Notes: generated by a model not told the origin, from the letters alone. DNA of 64,000 bases from Pseudonocardia sp. N23 (GCF_002583555.1 NZ_BEGX01000114.1:215689-279688), one strand, 5' to 3'; shown: positions 52,717-62,880, numbered from the stretch's first letter. Made by a program: numbers and translations.

Positions 52717-54198
52717 TCAGGCGCTGGTGGACGCGCCCTTGGTGGCGTCGGAGTCGGCGTCGTCCGGCGTGTCGGAGTCGGCCTCGGCGGCCTCGTCGGG
52801 CGCGGGGTCGGACGCATCGGCCTCGACCACGTCGCCCTCGACGACACCGCCCTCGACGACCTCGGGGGCCTCGTCGGCCGGACCGAGCAGGTCGCTCAGG
52901 TCGACCGCGGTGCCCGCCTCGTCGGTGACGGTGGCGGCACGGACGGCGACGATGAGCGCCTTGCTGCGCCGCACGTCGGAGTAGATCGCGCCGAGCTGGC
53001 CCGACTGCTGGATGCGCTGGACGAACTCGTCGGGCGACATCCCGTACTGCTGCGCCTGGTAGACGATGCGCTCGGTGAGCTCCCCGTCGCTGACCGAGAC
53101 CTCCTCCGAGTCCGCGAGCGCGTCGAGGATCAGCCGCACCTTGACCGACTTCTCGGCCTCGTCGCGGGCCTCGGCGTCGAACTCCTCGCGGGTCTTGCCC
53201 TGCGTCTCGAGGAACTCCGCGAACTTCGCGTCGTCGTGGTCGAACGCGTGGACGGCGTCGTGCAGGGTCGACTCGAGCTCGGCGGTGACGACCGACTCCG
53301 GCAGCGGGACGTCGGTGCCGTCGACGATCGCGTCGAGCACCTTGTCGCGGGCCTGCGAGACCTGCTCCATGCGCCGGACGCGGCCGAGCCGCTCGCGCAG
53401 GTCCGCGGTCAGCTCGTCGAGCGTGTCGAACTCGCTGGCGAGCTGGGCGAACTCGTCGTCGGCGTCGGGGAGGCTGCGCTCCTTGACGGCGGTGACGGTG
53501 ACGGTGACCTCGGCGTCCTTGTCGGCGTACTCCCCGGCGACGAGAGTCGAGGTGAAGGTCTTCGACTCGCCGGCGGACAGACCGGTGATGGCCTCGTCGA
53601 TGCCGTCGATCAGGCCGCCCTGGCCGACCTGGTAGGAGAACCCGGTGGTCGCGGCCTCCTCGATCTCCTTGCCGTCGACCGACGCGGAGAGGTCGATCTG
53701 GACGAAGTCGTCGTTCGCGGCGGCGCGCTCGACGCCGGTGAGGGTGCCGAAGCGGGCGCGCAGCGAGTCGAGCTGCTCGGTGACCTGCTCGTCGGTGACC
53801 GACACGTCGTCGACCGTGACGGTGACGCCGTCGAGGTCGGGCAGCGTGATCTCGGGCCGGACGTCGACCTCGGCGGTGAAGGCCAGCTTGTCGCCGTCGG
53901 CGATCTCGGTGACCTCGATGTCGGGCTGCCCGATCGGGGTGACCTTCTCCGACGCCGTCACGGCCTCGCTGTACTTGCCGGGGATCGCGCCGTTCACGAC
54001 CTCGTCGAGGACGACGCCACGGCCCAGGCGGGCCTCCAGGATGCGGGCCGGCGCCTTGCCCGGGCGGAACCCGGGGATGCGGACCTGCTGGGCGATCTTC
54101 TTGTACGCGCGGTCGAAGTCGGGCTTGAGCTCGTCGAACGGCACCTCGACGTTGAAACGGACGCGCGTCGGGCTGAGGTGCTCGACGGTGCTCTTCAC
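52717..54198 (-). CDS. tig: trigger factor chaperone
   Basis: The 493-residue chaperone has the ribosome-binding N-domain with the signature GFRPGKAPARILEARLG, a FKBP-type peptidyl-prolyl isomerase domain (NDDFVQIDLSASVDGKEIE...GLIDGIDEAITGLSAGESKTF, residues ~155-245) and the helical C-domain. The last ~55 residues are a strongly acidic, disordered tail (APEVVEGGVVEGDVVEADASDP...), longer than in E. coli but usual in actinobacteria. The GTG at 54198 (MKSTVEHLSPTRVRFNVEVP) is the family start. Confidence 0.97.
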   Translation of the reverse strand: MKSTVEHLSPTRVRFNVEVPFDELKPDFDRAYKKIAQQVRIPGFRPGKAPARILEARLGRGVVLDEVVNGAIPGKYSEAVTASEKVTPIGQPDIEVTEIADGDKLAFTAEVDVRPEITLPDLDGVTVTVDDVSVTDEQVTEQLDSLRARFGTLTGVERAAANDDFVQIDLSASVDGKEIEEAATTGFSYQVGQGGLIDGIDEAITGLSAGESKTFTSTLVAGEYADKDAEVTVTVTAVKERSLPDADDEFAQLASEFDTLDELTADLRERLGRVRRMEQVSQARDKVLDAIVDGTDVPLPESVVTAELESTLHDAVHAFDHDDAKFAEFLETQGKTREEFDAEARDEAEKSVKVRLILDALADSEEVSVSDGELTERIVYQAQQYGMSPDEFVQRIQQSGQLGAIYSDVRRSKALIVAVRAATVTDEAGTAVDLSDLLGPADEAPEVVEGGVVEGDVVEADASDPAPDEAAEADSDTPDDADSDATKGASTSA

Positions 54199-54524
54199 GG
54201 TGGTACTCCTCGGACTGGCGGCCGGCGATGTTGGCGGTTCCGCGCTCCGCGCCGTGTGGCCTCCCGGTCCTGCCGAGTTGGCGGCGTCCGGGCTGGTCAC
54301 ACGATGCGCGGTGTGGTTCCGACCGCGCGATGGCGGTCGTGACGCCGGCGCGACGACGTCAACGGTCCGGCCGAGTCTAGGCGAGCCGCCACGGGCCCCG
54401 ATGCCGGACCGGTACGACGTGCGCGCCACGTCACCGTCACTGCCTGTCCATCGACGCGCCACGGCCCGCTCCAGCGCCGGCCCGGGCACCGGTCCGGGCG
54501 GGTCCGGGCAGGGCCGGGCCCGGG
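54199..54524. other. gene-free stretch upstream of tig
   Basis: This 326-base gap separates tig from the end of the Asp23-like gene. It should contain the tig promoter. I see no tRNA, no conserved leader motif and no hairpin stronger than background. The short open frames crossing it have amino-acid compositions of non-coding GC-rich text. Confidence 0.5.
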
Positions 54525-54869
54525 TCAGGACGCTGCGGAGCCGGCGACGGGCAGCACGACGTCGGCGAACGTGACGTCGACGGGGACGGGGCCGAGCACG
54601 GCACGGACCCGTTGCGCCACCGACTCGGCGAGCGCGGGCAGCGGTGTCCCGAAGCGGACGACGACCGCGACCTGGGCCGGCTCCGCCGGGCCGCCGACGC
54701 GGACGCCGAGCAGCCGCCGCCCCGGCAGGTAGGACGCGACCGCGCCGAACGGCCCACCGTCGAGGCGCTCCACGTCCGGGTGGGCGAGCACGGCGGCGGC
54801 GACGGCGTCGGCGACCTCGCGCGGCGCCGACGTGCCGGGCACGGGATGCGGGGCGGCGGGCTCGGTCAC
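54525..54869 (-). CDS. Asp23/Gls24-like small protein
   Basis: The 114-residue protein reads VADAVAAAVLAHPDVERLDGGPFGAVASYLPGRRLLGVRVGG, AEPAQVAVVVRFGTPLPALAESVAQRVRAVLG and PVDVTFADVVLP. This order (helix, short variable beta pair, AVVVRFG strand, helix, VDVTFADV strand) is that of DUF322/Asp23 proteins, linked to envelope and alkaline stress. It is a divergent member, so confidence is moderate. It lies near a sigma factor operon that encodes two more Asp23-type domains (56051-57072). Confidence 0.65.
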   Translation of the reverse strand: MTEPAAPHPVPGTSAPREVADAVAAAVLAHPDVERLDGGPFGAVASYLPGRRLLGVRVGGPAEPAQVAVVVRFGTPLPALAESVAQRVRAVLGPVPVDVTFADVVLPVAGSAAS

Positions 54870-54899
54870 ACCGTCACGCTAGCGCTCCGACGCACACGA

Positions 54900-54929
54900 C
54901 GGGCCCCGGACGTCGACGTCCGGGGCCCG
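54900..54929. terminator. 30-bp perfect palindrome after csbD
   Basis: CGGGCCCCGGACGTC meets its reverse complement GACGTCCGGGGCCCG without a spacer. As RNA it folds into a 13-bp stem with a 4-base TCGA loop, 14 bases beyond the CsbD stop. It probably terminates csbD transcription before the Asp23-like gene. Confidence 0.75.
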
Positions 54930-54943
54930 CGCACGTGGTGCGG

Positions 54944-55117
54944 CTACTTCTTGAACGCGTCCTTGACCTTCTCGCCGGCCTGCTTGAGGTTGCCGGCCAC
55001 CTGGTCCTTCTTGCCCTCGGCCTCGAGGCTGCGGTCGTCGGTCGCCTTACCGGCGCCCTCCTTCGCCTTGCCGGCCATCTCCTGAGCCTTGTTGTCGATC
55101 TTGTCGCCCAAACCCAT
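54944..55117 (-). CDS. CsbD-family stress protein
   Basis: The 57-residue, highly charged protein reads MGLGDKIDNKAQEMAGKAKE, GAGKATDDRSLEAEGKKDQV and AGNLKQAGEKVKDAFKK. This is the CsbD pattern of helix with repeated AGKAKE and GNLKQAGEKVKDAF. CsbD proteins are made under general stress in many bacteria; their function is unknown. GAGGAGGT stands 4 bases before the ATG. The gene has its own hairpin terminator. Confidence 0.9.
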   Translation of the reverse strand: MGLGDKIDNKAQEMAGKAKEGAGKATDDRSLEAEGKKDQVAGNLKQAGEKVKDAFKK

Positions 55118-55322
55118 GTCGACCTCCTCGCGATGGTCCCGGCCCCGGGGGTGATCCCGGAGGCTTCGGTGCCGTCCACATCCGGGTACCCCGCACCCCG
55201 GCGACCTACACGGCGACGGGGCGGAGGATTTCGGGTCGCAGTATGGTGAGGACGGTCACAGTGCACACGGTGGTAAGCCTGTCCGGGTACGGGCCCACCA
55301 GGTTCGACATCCGGGGGGAGCG

Positions 55323-56060
55323 GTGACGGCGTTGCAGGATGCCGGAGACGTCCGTCCCGAGACGCGCCCGACGTCGCCGGCGCCAGCCTCGACGGGCCCT
55401 GCGGCGCGCACACCCCGGGACGTCCGCCCGACGGCCCGGCCACCGGCACCACCGCGGCCGGCACCCGGCACGGTGACCTCCGCCGCGGCTCCCGTCGTCG
55501 CCACACCCACCGACCTCGACGAGCAGACGCTGGTCGTGCGCGCCCAGGAGGGCGACGTCCGCGCGTTCGAGGCGCTCGCCCGTCGCCACCAGGTGGCTCT
55601 CTACCGGCTGGCGGTGCGGGTGCTCGGCAACCGCTCCGACGCCGAGGACGCCCTGCAGGACGCCCTTCTCGACGCGTGGCGGCGGATCGGGTCGTTCCGC
55701 GGCGACGCCGCGTTCTCCACCTGGCTGTACCGGATCGTGACGAACCGCTGCCTCGGCCTGCTGCGCCGCAGCCGGCCGACGACGCCGGTGGCCGACCTGT
55801 CGGAGGCGGGCGACGTCGTGGGGGCCACGCGGGCGGCGTCGCCGGAACGTCAGGCCGAGCTCGACGCGGGGATGACGGCGCTGGCCGCGGCCCTGGCGGA
55901 ACTCCCGCACGACCAGCGGGTGTGCTTCGTGCTGCGTGAGCTGGAGGGCCTGGACTACACGGAGATCGCCGAGATCGTCGGCACCGGTGAGACGACGGTG
56001 CGCGGGCGCATCCACCGGGCGCGCAAGACCCTCGCGGAGGTGATGCGGCCGTGGCGCTGA
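55323..56060 (+). CDS. ECF-type RNA polymerase sigma factor
   Basis: The 245-residue protein has sigma region 2 (VVRAQEGDVRAFEALARRHQVALYRLAVRVLGNRSDAEDALQDALLDAWRRIGSFRGDAAFSTWLYRIVTNRCLGLLRR, residues ~69-150) and region 4 (LPHDQRVCFVLRELEGLDYTEIAEIVGTGETTVRGRIHRARKTL). An unusual ~63-residue Pro/Ala/Thr-rich N-terminal extension precedes region 2. The GTG at 55323 has GGGGGGAG just upstream. Its stop overlaps the start of the anti-sigma/Asp23 gene by 10 bases, so both are made together. It resembles the SigM group loosely; its regulon is unknown. Confidence 0.93.
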   Translation: MTALQDAGDVRPETRPTSPAPASTGPAARTPRDVRPTARPPAPPRPAPGTVTSAAAPVVATPTDLDEQTLVVRAQEGDVRAFEALARRHQVALYRLAVRVLGNRSDAEDALQDALLDAWRRIGSFRGDAAFSTWLYRIVTNRCLGLLRRSRPTTPVADLSEAGDVVGATRAASPERQAELDAGMTALAAALAELPHDQRVCFVLRELEGLDYTEIAEIVGTGETTVRGRIHRARKTLAEVMRPWR

Positions 56061-56686
56061 CCCCGAGGCTCACCCCGGAGGAGACCCGCGGGACCGACCC
56101 CGTCGACACCGGGCCGGTCGAGCTGCTCGCGTGCGGGCGCGACGCCGCCGAGGTCTGGGACCACGCCGCGGCCGGGACACTCGACGAGCACGAGCGCGAC
56201 TGCCCGCACTGCGGGGCCGCGGCTGCCGACGCGCGCGGCCTGGAGGAGATGGTCGGGCACCTCGCCGGGCAGTCGCTGGTGCCGCCGGAGACGGTCGTCG
56301 ACCGGGTCGTCGGGGCGGTACTGGCGGAGCTGCGGCCGCGGGACCTCATCCCGCTCGACTCGCCGCACGGCCCGGCGGCGCTCGACGCCGCGGCGGCCGC
56401 AGCGGTGCTGCGCGGTGTCGTCGACGCGATGGCGGGGATGCGGGCACGCAGCTGCCGGATCACGCGGCCGTCGGCACCCGGCGGTGCGCCGGGCCCGGCC
56501 GAGGTCGCGATGACGGTGACGGCCCGGTTCGGGGTCGACCTGGCGTCGACGACCGCGCGGGTGCGCCAGATGGTGCTGGCGGCGGGTGAGCAGGCGCTGG
56601 GGGTGCCGGTGGCGCGGGTGGACATCGAGGTCGTCGACGTGTTCGTCGACGGTGCGGGCACCGACGGGCCGGGCGGCTCCTCGTGA
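56051..56686 (+). CDS. zinc-binding anti-sigma domain fused to an Asp23-like domain
   Basis: The 211-residue protein starts with a ZAS-like module: C28, then H47-x3-C51-x2-C54 (LDEHERDCPHCG), the H-x3-C-x2-C pattern of zinc anti-sigma factors. The second half (residues ~120-205) is Asp23-like: CRITRPSAP, EVAMTVTARFGVDLASTTARVRQMVLAAGEQALG and VARVDIEVVDVFVDG. No membrane helix is present, unlike most anti-sigma factors that sense envelope stress, so it should be soluble. Overlap with the sigma gene (10 bases) and with the next Asp23 gene (GTGA) supports joint function. Coupling of the sigma switch to an Asp23 partner is inference. Confidence 0.75.
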   Translation: MALTPRLTPEETRGTDPVDTGPVELLACGRDAAEVWDHAAAGTLDEHERDCPHCGAAAADARGLEEMVGHLAGQSLVPPETVVDRVVGAVLAELRPRDLIPLDSPHGPAALDAAAAAAVLRGVVDAMAGMRARSCRITRPSAPGGAPGPAEVAMTVTARFGVDLASTTARVRQMVLAAGEQALGVPVARVDIEVVDVFVDGAGTDGPGGSS

Positions 56687-57072
56687 GCGGCGCGGACGTC
56701 CCGGTGACGACGTTCCGGGTGGGCGACGCACTGGTCGCGCGGGTCGCGGCGGAGGCCGCCGCGGCGGTGCCGGGCGTCGTGGCCCTGCGCACCGACCTGG
56801 CGGGGACGTTGCTGGGGCTGGCGGGCCAGGTGCTGGGGACGCGGCGGGCGCCGGTGGTGAGCGCGCGCGTCGACGGCGGCCAGGCGGAGGTGTCGCTGTC
56901 GGTCGTGACGCGCCTGGGGTTCAACTGCCGTGACCTGGCCCGGGCGGTGCAGCGGGAGGTCGCCGCGGCGGTCGGCGCCTACACCGGGCTGGACACGCTG
57001 GTGCGGGTGACGGTGGTCGACGTGCTGATCGACAGGGAGCCGGCGGCGCGCGACGACCTCAGCGTCCGGTGA
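56683..57072 (+). CDS. Asp23/Gls24-family envelope stress protein
   Basis: The 129-residue protein has VARVAAEAAAAVPGVVALRTDL, SARVDGGQAEVSLSVVTRLGFN, CRDLARAVQREVAAAVGAYTGLDTLVR and VTVVDVLIDRE, the full DUF322 pattern (helix, beta hairpin, helix, VTVVDVLI strand). In Firmicutes, Asp23 is a membrane-peripheral protein induced by alkaline or cell-wall stress. The GTG start overlaps the preceding stop by 4 bases. Its 3' end overlaps the convergent FhuF-like gene by 14 bases. Confidence 0.88.
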   Translation: MSGADVPVTTFRVGDALVARVAAEAAAAVPGVVALRTDLAGTLLGLAGQVLGTRRAPVVSARVDGGQAEVSLSVVTRLGFNCRDLARAVQREVAAAVGAYTGLDTLVRVTVVDVLIDREPAARDDLSVR

Positions 57073-57805
57073 GGACGCAGTCGCCGCAGGTGCCCCCGCC
57101 GGGCGCCTTGTAGTACAGGCAGCAGGAGCGGCGCCGGAACGTCCACCCGACGTCGGGCGGCACCGGGGCGAGGCGCTCCCCCGCGGCGGCGAGGGCGGGG
57201 TGGTCGAGCACGACCGCGGCGATCCGCGCGGCCCGCGCGGCGACGTGCGGACGCCCGTTGCCGACCAGGCGCCTGCCCGCGGCGACCGACGAGGCGGCGT
57301 TGCCCCACAGCGTCCGCGGCGACACCCCGACGAGGGCGCGGACAGCGTCGACGAGCGGGGCGAGGTGCTCGTCGACGAGGAGGTCGGCGAGCGCGGCGCC
57401 GAGGTCGGCGGCGTCGAGGCCCGGTCCGGCGAGAAACCCGGGGTCGGCGACCCACAGGGGCCACGGGCCGGTCACCGAGACGCGCCAGTGCACGTCGGCG
57501 GCGGTGAGGGCGGGGACGACGTCGTGCAGGACGGCGACGGCCAGCGGCGCCGACAGCACCCGGGCCGCCAGCCCCTGCATGGCGACCGACGCGGCGATCC
57601 GGTCGTCGACGGGACCGGCGTCGCCGCCGAGGACGCGGGCGACGTGGGTGATGCGGTCGGCCATCGGCGCCGGGTCGGTCCACAGGTCGGTCAGCGGCCG
57701 CCAGGTGGGGTCGGCGGCCTCGGCGGGGTTGGTGTCGACCCGGAAGAAGTCGTTGACGCCCGCGACGTCGGCGAGCGCGCCCCGGACGTCCACCCGTTCC
57801 CTCAC
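57059..57805 (-). CDS. FhuF-like (2Fe-2S) ferric-siderophore reductase homologue
   Basis: The 248-residue protein ends RRRSCCLYYKAPGGGTCGDCVLTGR. C228-C229-x10-C240-x2-C243 is the 2Fe-2S motif of FhuF-type ferric reductases. The middle is helical (RITHVARVLGG, SVAMQGLAARVLSAPLAVAVLHDVVP). The GTG at 57805 is preferred over 57874, since the first 23 codons of the longer frame are low-complexity. FhuF reduces Fe(III) in siderophores in the cytosol. No siderophore or iron-transport gene is adjacent. Confidence 0.85.
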   Translation of the reverse strand: MRERVDVRGALADVAGVNDFFRVDTNPAEAADPTWRPLTDLWTDPAPMADRITHVARVLGGDAGPVDDRIAASVAMQGLAARVLSAPLAVAVLHDVVPALTAADVHWRVSVTGPWPLWVADPGFLAGPGLDAADLGAALADLLVDEHLAPLVDAVRALVGVSPRTLWGNAASSVAAGRRLVGNGRPHVAARAARIAAVVLDHPALAAAGERLAPVPPDVGWTFRRRSCCLYYKAPGGGTCGDCVLTGR

Positions 57806-58311
57806 GACACCCAGTGTCGCCCAGCGTGGCGGCGCGGATCGCGGACGCCCCCTGCCCCGTTCTCGCATGGTCACCGCGCGTCCGCCCGGCTGCGCCGAAC
57901 AGGTGATGACGGCGCGTCACGGCGGGCCGCGGCGAGGACCGACTCGGGCCGGACAGCGGTGGTCGACCATCGATAACGGACGATCTTCGCAGGTCGGGCC
58001 GTAGTCGCGCTGCTCACTCACCCCGTGAGTAGCGAAATGCGGGGGCCGCATGCGACGCTTTGCGCGAATGACCGCACCCGGTGCCGCGCGCGGTCGCGTT
58101 TGCGGTGCGCAGACGGCCCCGGTTCCGACGAGGTCGTCCTGCCGCCGCGCGTCCGTGCAACGACGGGTATGGCATTCGAGTTCCCGGCTGGTGCACCTGA
58201 ACGGACGAGCACCCGTGTCCCAGCGGGCGTGTCGGATACTCTGTTTGGAACCATTAGGTCCAGTCGTCCCGATGCGATCGTCGGGGTGCACCGAGACGAC
58301 AGGAGGAGCTG
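57806..58311. other. 506-base regulatory gap upstream of gltBD
   Basis: The gap lies between the divergent starts of the FhuF-like gene and gltB and must hold both promoters. CTCAC-TCACCCC-GTGAG forms a small hairpin near 58014-58030. GATACT near 58232 is a possible -10 for gltB without a good -35. I found no convincing GlnR box. Short open frames in the gap are not coding-like. Confidence 0.45.
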
Positions 58312-58314
58312 TTG
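58301..58314 (+). promoter_or_regulatory. ribosome binding site fixing a TTG start of gltB
   Basis: AGGAGG (58301-58306) lies 5 bases before TTG at 58312. This strong match decides for the rare TTG start. It leaves a 27-residue leader before the nucleophile cysteine of the glutaminase domain. Confidence 0.8.
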
Positions 58315-61300
58315 GCTGCGATCAGCGAGCAGACCGGAGGCCCTGAGGGCAGGTCGGGAGGGCTCTACTCCCCCGACCACGAGCACGACGCGTGTGGCGT
58401 CGCGCTCGTCGCCGATCTCAAGGGTCGCCGTGACCACGGCATCGTCCGCAAGGGCCTTACGGCCCTTCTGCGGCTGGAGCACCGCGGTGCGCGTGGTGCG
58501 GAGACCAACACCGGCGACGGTGCGGGAATCCTGATCCAGGTACCGGACGAGTTCTTCCGTGCCGTCGTCGATTTCGAGCTGCCGCAGGCCGGCGCCTACG
58601 CCGTCGGCACCGCGTTCCTGCCGTTCGACCGGGCCGAGGCCGACGCCGTGGTCGCGCGAATCGACGCGCTCGCGGCCGAGGAGAACCTGAGGGTGATCGG
58701 CTGGCGTGAGCTGCCGGTCGACCCCGACGGCGCCGACATCGGCCCGTCAGCACGTGCCGCGATGCCGGGCTTCCGCCAGCTGTTCGTGGCCGGCTCCGAG
58801 CCCGCCGCGGCCGAGGCGCCCACCGGCATCGAGCTGGAGCGCCGGACCTTCTGCCTGCGCAAGCGCGTCGAGCACACCACCGGTGTGTACTTCGCGAGCC
58901 TGTCGCCGCGCACCATCGTCTACAAGGGCATGCTGTCGGAACCCCAGGTCGAGGCCTTCTACCCCGACCTGTCCGACGAGCGCGTCATGTCGGCGCTGGC
59001 CGTCGTCCACTCGCGGTTCTCCACGAACACGTTCCCCGCGTGGCCGCTGGCACACCCGTACCGCTACGTCGCGCACAACGGCGAGATCAACACGCTGCGC
59101 GGCAACCGCAACTGGATGGCCGCCCGCGAGGCGCTGCTGGCCTCCGACGTCATCCCGGGCGACATGGAGCGGCTCACGCCGGTCGTCACGCCGGACGCGT
59201 CGGACTCGGCGACGTTCGACGAGGTGCTGGAGCTGCTGCACCTCGGTGGCCGCAGCCTGCCGCACGCCATCCTGATGATGATCCCGGAGGCGTGGGAGAA
59301 CCACGCCGAGATGGACCCGGCACGGCGCGCGTTCTACGAGTACCACTCGACGCTGATGGAGCCGTGGGACGGACCGGCGCTCGTCGCGTTCACCGACGGC
59401 ACCCTGATCGGTGCGGTGCTGGACCGCAACGGCCTGCGGCCCGCGCGGTACTGGGTCACCGAGGACGGACTGGTCGTGCTGGCGTCGGAGGTCGGCGTGC
59501 TCGACGTGCCGGCGTCGTCGGTGGTACGCAAGGGCCGGCTCGAGCCGGGCCGGATGTTCCTGGTCGACACCGCCGCGGGCAAGCTCGTCGACGACGACGA
59601 GATCAAGGGCGAGCTGGCCGCTGAGCACCCGTACGAGGACTGGCTGCACTCGGGCCTGATCCGTCTGGAGGAGCTGCCCGACCGCGAGCGCGAGCAGATC
59701 GCGCACTCGACGCTGCAGCACCGTCAGCAGACCTTCGGCTACACCGAGGAGGAGCTGACCGTCCTGCTGCGGCCGATGGCCGTGACGGGCGCGGAGCCGA
59801 TCGGCTCGATGGGCAACGACGCGCCGATCGCCGGCATCTCCGAGCGCCCGCGGCAGCTCTACGACTACTTCATCCAGCTGTTCGCGCAGGTCACCAACCC
59901 GCCGCTCGACGCGATCCGCGAGGAGCTCGTCACGTCGCTGCAGAGCCAGCTCGGCCCGGAGCAGAACCTGCTGCAGGCCGGCCCGGCGAGCTGTCGCACG
60001 ATCGTGCTGCCGTTCCCGGTGCTGGGCAACGACGACCTGGCGCGCATCGTCCACATCAACGACGACGGCGAGTACCCGGGCTTCGCGTCCTACACCGTGC
60101 GCGGCCTGTTCGAGACGGCCAAGGGCGGCAACGGGCTCGTCGAGCGCCTCGAGGAGATCAAGGCGGAGGTCTCGCAGGCCATCGCCGACGGTGCCCGGCT
60201 GATCGTGCTGTCCCAGCGCGGTGTCGACGGCGAGCACGCGCCGATCCCGTCGCTGCTGCTCACCGGTGCGGTGCACCACCACCTGGTCCGCGAGCGCACC
60301 CGCACCCGCGTCGGCCTCGTCGTGGAGGCGGGCGACGCCCGCGAGGTCCACCACATCGCGCTGCTCATCGGCTACGGCGCCGCCGCCGTGAACCCGTACC
60401 TGGCCATGGCCACCGTCGAGGACCTCGCCGACCGGGGCGACATCCCGGGCGTCGACGCCAAGACGGCGGCGAAGAACCTGGTCAAGGCGCTGGGCAAGGG
60501 CGTCCGCAAGACGATGTCCAAGATCGGCATCTCAACGGTCGCGTCCTACACCGGCGCACAGATCTTCGAGTCGATCGGACTCGGCCACGAGGTCATCGAG
60601 TCCTGCTTCACCGGCACCACGTCGCGCCTCGGCGGCGTCGGGTTCGACGTCCTCGCCGAGGAGGTCCTGCGGATGCACCGCAAGGCCTTCCCGTCCGACC
60701 ACGTGCGCGCCACGCACCGCACGCTGGAGTCCGGCGGCGAGTACCAGTGGCGCCGCGAGGGCGAGCTGCACCTGTTCAACCCGCAGACCGTCTTCAAGCT
60801 GCAGCACTCGACGCGGCAGGGCCGCTACGACGTGTTCAAGGAGTACACCCGCGCGGTCGACGACCAGGCCGGTCGGCTGATGACGCTGCGCGGGCTGTTC
60901 AAGCTCAAGGAGGGCGTGCGCCCGCCGGTGCCTCTCGACGAGGTCGAGCCGGTCGAGTCGATCGTGACGCGGTTCGCCACGGGCGCGATCTCCTACGGCT
61001 CGATCTCGCAGGAGATGCACCAGACCCTCGCCATCGCGATGAACCGTCTCGGCGGCAAGTCGAACACCGGCGAGGGCGGCGAGGACACCGACCGCTTCAC
61101 CCCCGACGCGAACGGCGACAGCCGGCGCAGCGCGGTCAAGCAGGTCGCGTCCGGCCGGTTCGGCGTCACGAGCGAGTACCTGGTCAACTCCGACGACATC
61201 CAGATCAAGATCGCGCAGGGCGCCAAGCCCGGCGAGGGTGGCCAGCTGCCCGGCAGCAAGGTCTACCCCTGGATCGCCAAGACCCGGTACTCGACGCCGG

Positions 61301-62880
61301 GCGTCGGCCTGATCTCGCCGCCGCCGCACCACGACATCTACTCGATCGAGGACATCAAGCAGCTCATCCACGACCTGAAGAACGCCAACCCGAAGGCCCG
61401 CATCCACGTGAAGCTGGTCAGCCAGGTCGGCGTCGGCACGGTCGCGGCGGGCGTGGCGAAGGCCTACTCCGACGTCGTGCTCATCTCGGGCCACGACGGC
61501 GGCACCGGCGCCTCGCCGCTGTCCTCGATCAAGCACGCGGGCGGTCCGTGGGAGCTCGGCCTCGCCGAGACCCAGCAGACGCTGATCGCCAACAACCTGC
61601 GTGACCGCATCGTCGTGCAGGCCGACGGCCAGATGAAGACCGGCCGCGACGTCGTCATCGCCGCTCTGCTGGGCGCCGAGGAGTTCGGCTTCGCGACGGC
61701 CCCACTGGTCGTGTCGGGCTGCATCATGATGCGCGTCTGTCACCTCGACACGTGTCCGGTCGGCGTCGCGACGCAGAACCCCGTGCTCCGCGAGCGCTTC
61801 GACGGCAAGGCGGAGTACGTCGTCAACTTCATGCGGTTCATCGCCGAGGAGGTGCGGGAGTACCTGGCCGCGCTCGGTTTCCGGACGCTGGAGGAGGCCG
61901 TCGGGCACGCGGAGATGCTCGACACCGACGACGCGGTGCGGCACTGGAAGACCCAGGGTCTCGACCTGCGGCCGATCTTCGAGATGCCCAAGCTCCCGGC
62001 GGGCAGCTCGCGCCACCGCACCCGCGGCCAGGACCACGGCCTCGAGAAGGCGCTGGACAACACCATGATCCAGCTCGCCGAGGGCGCGCTCGCCTCCGGC
62101 GACAAGGTCCGGCTCGACCTGCCCGTCCGCAACGTCAACCGCACCGTCGGGACGATGCTCGGCTACGAGCTCACCAAGCGGTGGGGCGGCGAGGGTCTGC
62201 CCGACGACACGATCGACATCACGTTCACGGGTTCGGCGGGCCAGTCCTTCGGCGCGTTCGTGCCCAGGGGCATCACGATGCGGCTCGTCGGCGACACGAA
62301 CGACTTCTTCGGCAAGGGCCTCTCGGGCGGCCGGCTCACGCTGCGCCCCGACCCGTCGGCACCGTTCGCGGCCGAGGAGAACGTCATCGCGGGTAACGTG
62401 ATCCTCTACGGGGCCACGTCCGGCGAGATCTTCGTGCGCGGCATCGTGGGCGAGCGCTTCTGCGTCCGCAACTCCGGGGCGCTGGCCGTCGTCGAGGGCG
62501 TGGGCGACCATGGCTGCGAGTACATGACGGGCGGCAAGGTCGTCATCCTCGGCCGGATCGGGCGCAACTTCGCGGCCGGCATGTCGGGCGGCACGGCCTA
62601 CGTGCTCGACCTGCCCAGGCAGCGGGTGAACCCCGAGATGGTCGACGTCGACCCGCTCGACGAGGCCGACCGCGAGTTCCTGCGCGACGCCGTCGAGCGC
62701 CACCACGCCGAGACCGACTCGGCGGTGGCCCATGCACTGCTGACCGACTGGGACGTGGCCGTCGAACGTTTCGGCAAGGTCATGCCCAAGGACTTCAAGC
62801 GGGTGCTGCAGGCCCGCGCTGCCGCGGAGCGGGACGGCCGCAACGTGGACGAGGCGATCATGGAGGCCTCCCGTGGCTGA
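58312..62880 (+). CDS. gltB: glutamate synthase large subunit
   Basis: The 1522-residue enzyme moves the amide of glutamine to 2-oxoglutarate. It has the class II glutaminase domain with nucleophile C28 ([14 protein letters not shown]), exposed after removal of a 27-residue leader. It has an FMN/synthase domain ([50 protein letters not shown]), the 3Fe-4S cysteines in [15 protein letters not shown] and the beta-helix C-terminal GXGXG domain ([38 protein letters not shown]). Length is normal. It overlaps gltD by 8 bases. Confidence 0.97.
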   Translation: MAAISEQTGGPEGRSGGLYSPDHEHDACGVALVADLKGRRDHGIVRKGLTALLRLEHRGARGAETNTGDGAGILIQVPDEFFRAVVDFELPQAGAYAVGTAFLPFDRAEADAVVARIDALAAEENLRVIGWRELPVDPDGADIGPSARAAMPGFRQLFVAGSEPAAAEAPTGIELERRTFCLRKRVEHTTGVYFASLSPRTIVYKGMLSEPQVEAFYPDLSDERVMSALAVVHSRFSTNTFPAWPLAHPYRYVAHNGEINTLRGNRNWMAAREALLASDVIPGDMERLTPVVTPDASDSATFDEVLELLHLGGRSLPHAILMMIPEAWENHAEMDPARRAFYEYHSTLMEPWDGPALVAFTDGTLIGAVLDRNGLRPARYWVTEDGLVVLASEVGVLDVPASSVVRKGRLEPGRMFLVDTAAGKLVDDDEIKGELAAEHPYEDWLHSGLIRLEELPDREREQIAHSTLQHRQQTFGYTEEELTVLLRPMAVTGAEPIGSMGNDAPIAGISERPRQLYDYFIQLFAQVTNPPLDAIREELVTSLQSQLGPEQNLLQAGPASCRTIVLPFPVLGNDDLARIVHINDDGEYPGFASYTVRGLFETAKGGNGLVERLEEIKAEVSQAIADGARLIVLSQRGVDGEHAPIPSLLLTGAVHHHLVRERTRTRVGLVVEAGDAREVHHIALLIGYGAAAVNPYLAMATVEDLADRGDIPGVDAKTAAKNLVKALGKGVRKTMSKIGISTVASYTGAQIFESIGLGHEVIESCFTGTTSRLGGVGFDVLAEEVLRMHRKAFPSDHVRATHRTLESGGEYQWRREGELHLFNPQTVFKLQHSTRQGRYDVFKEYTRAVDDQAGRLMTLRGLFKLKEGVRPPVPLDEVEPVESIVTRFATGAISYGSISQEMHQTLAIAMNRLGGKSNTGEGGEDTDRFTPDANGDSRRSAVKQVASGRFGVTSEYLVNSDDIQIKIAQGAKPGEGGQLPGSKVYPWIAKTRYSTPGVGLISPPPHHDIYSIEDIKQLIHDLKNANPKARIHVKLVSQVGVGTVAAGVAKAYSDVVLISGHDGGTGASPLSSIKHAGGPWELGLAETQQTLIANNLRDRIVVQADGQMKTGRDVVIAALLGAEEFGFATAPLVVSGCIMMRVCHLDTCPVGVATQNPVLRERFDGKAEYVVNFMRFIAEEVREYLAALGFRTLEEAVGHAEMLDTDDAVRHWKTQGLDLRPIFEMPKLPAGSSRHRTRGQDHGLEKALDNTMIQLAEGALASGDKVRLDLPVRNVNRTVGTMLGYELTKRWGGEGLPDDTIDITFTGSAGQSFGAFVPRGITMRLVGDTNDFFGKGLSGGRLTLRPDPSAPFAAEENVIAGNVILYGATSGEIFVRGIVGERFCVRNSGALAVVEGVGDHGCEYMTGGKVVILGRIGRNFAAGMSGGTAYVLDLPRQRVNPEMVDVDPLDEADREFLRDAVERHHAETDSAVAHALLTDWDVAVERFGKVMPKDFKRVLQARAAAERDGRNVDEAIMEASRG

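Noticed and set aside
58014-58030. CTCAC-TCACCCC-GTGAG upstream of gltB as a GlnR or other operator
   Set aside because: A short stem that could occur by chance in this GC-rich text; no GTnAC-type GlnR half sites were found.
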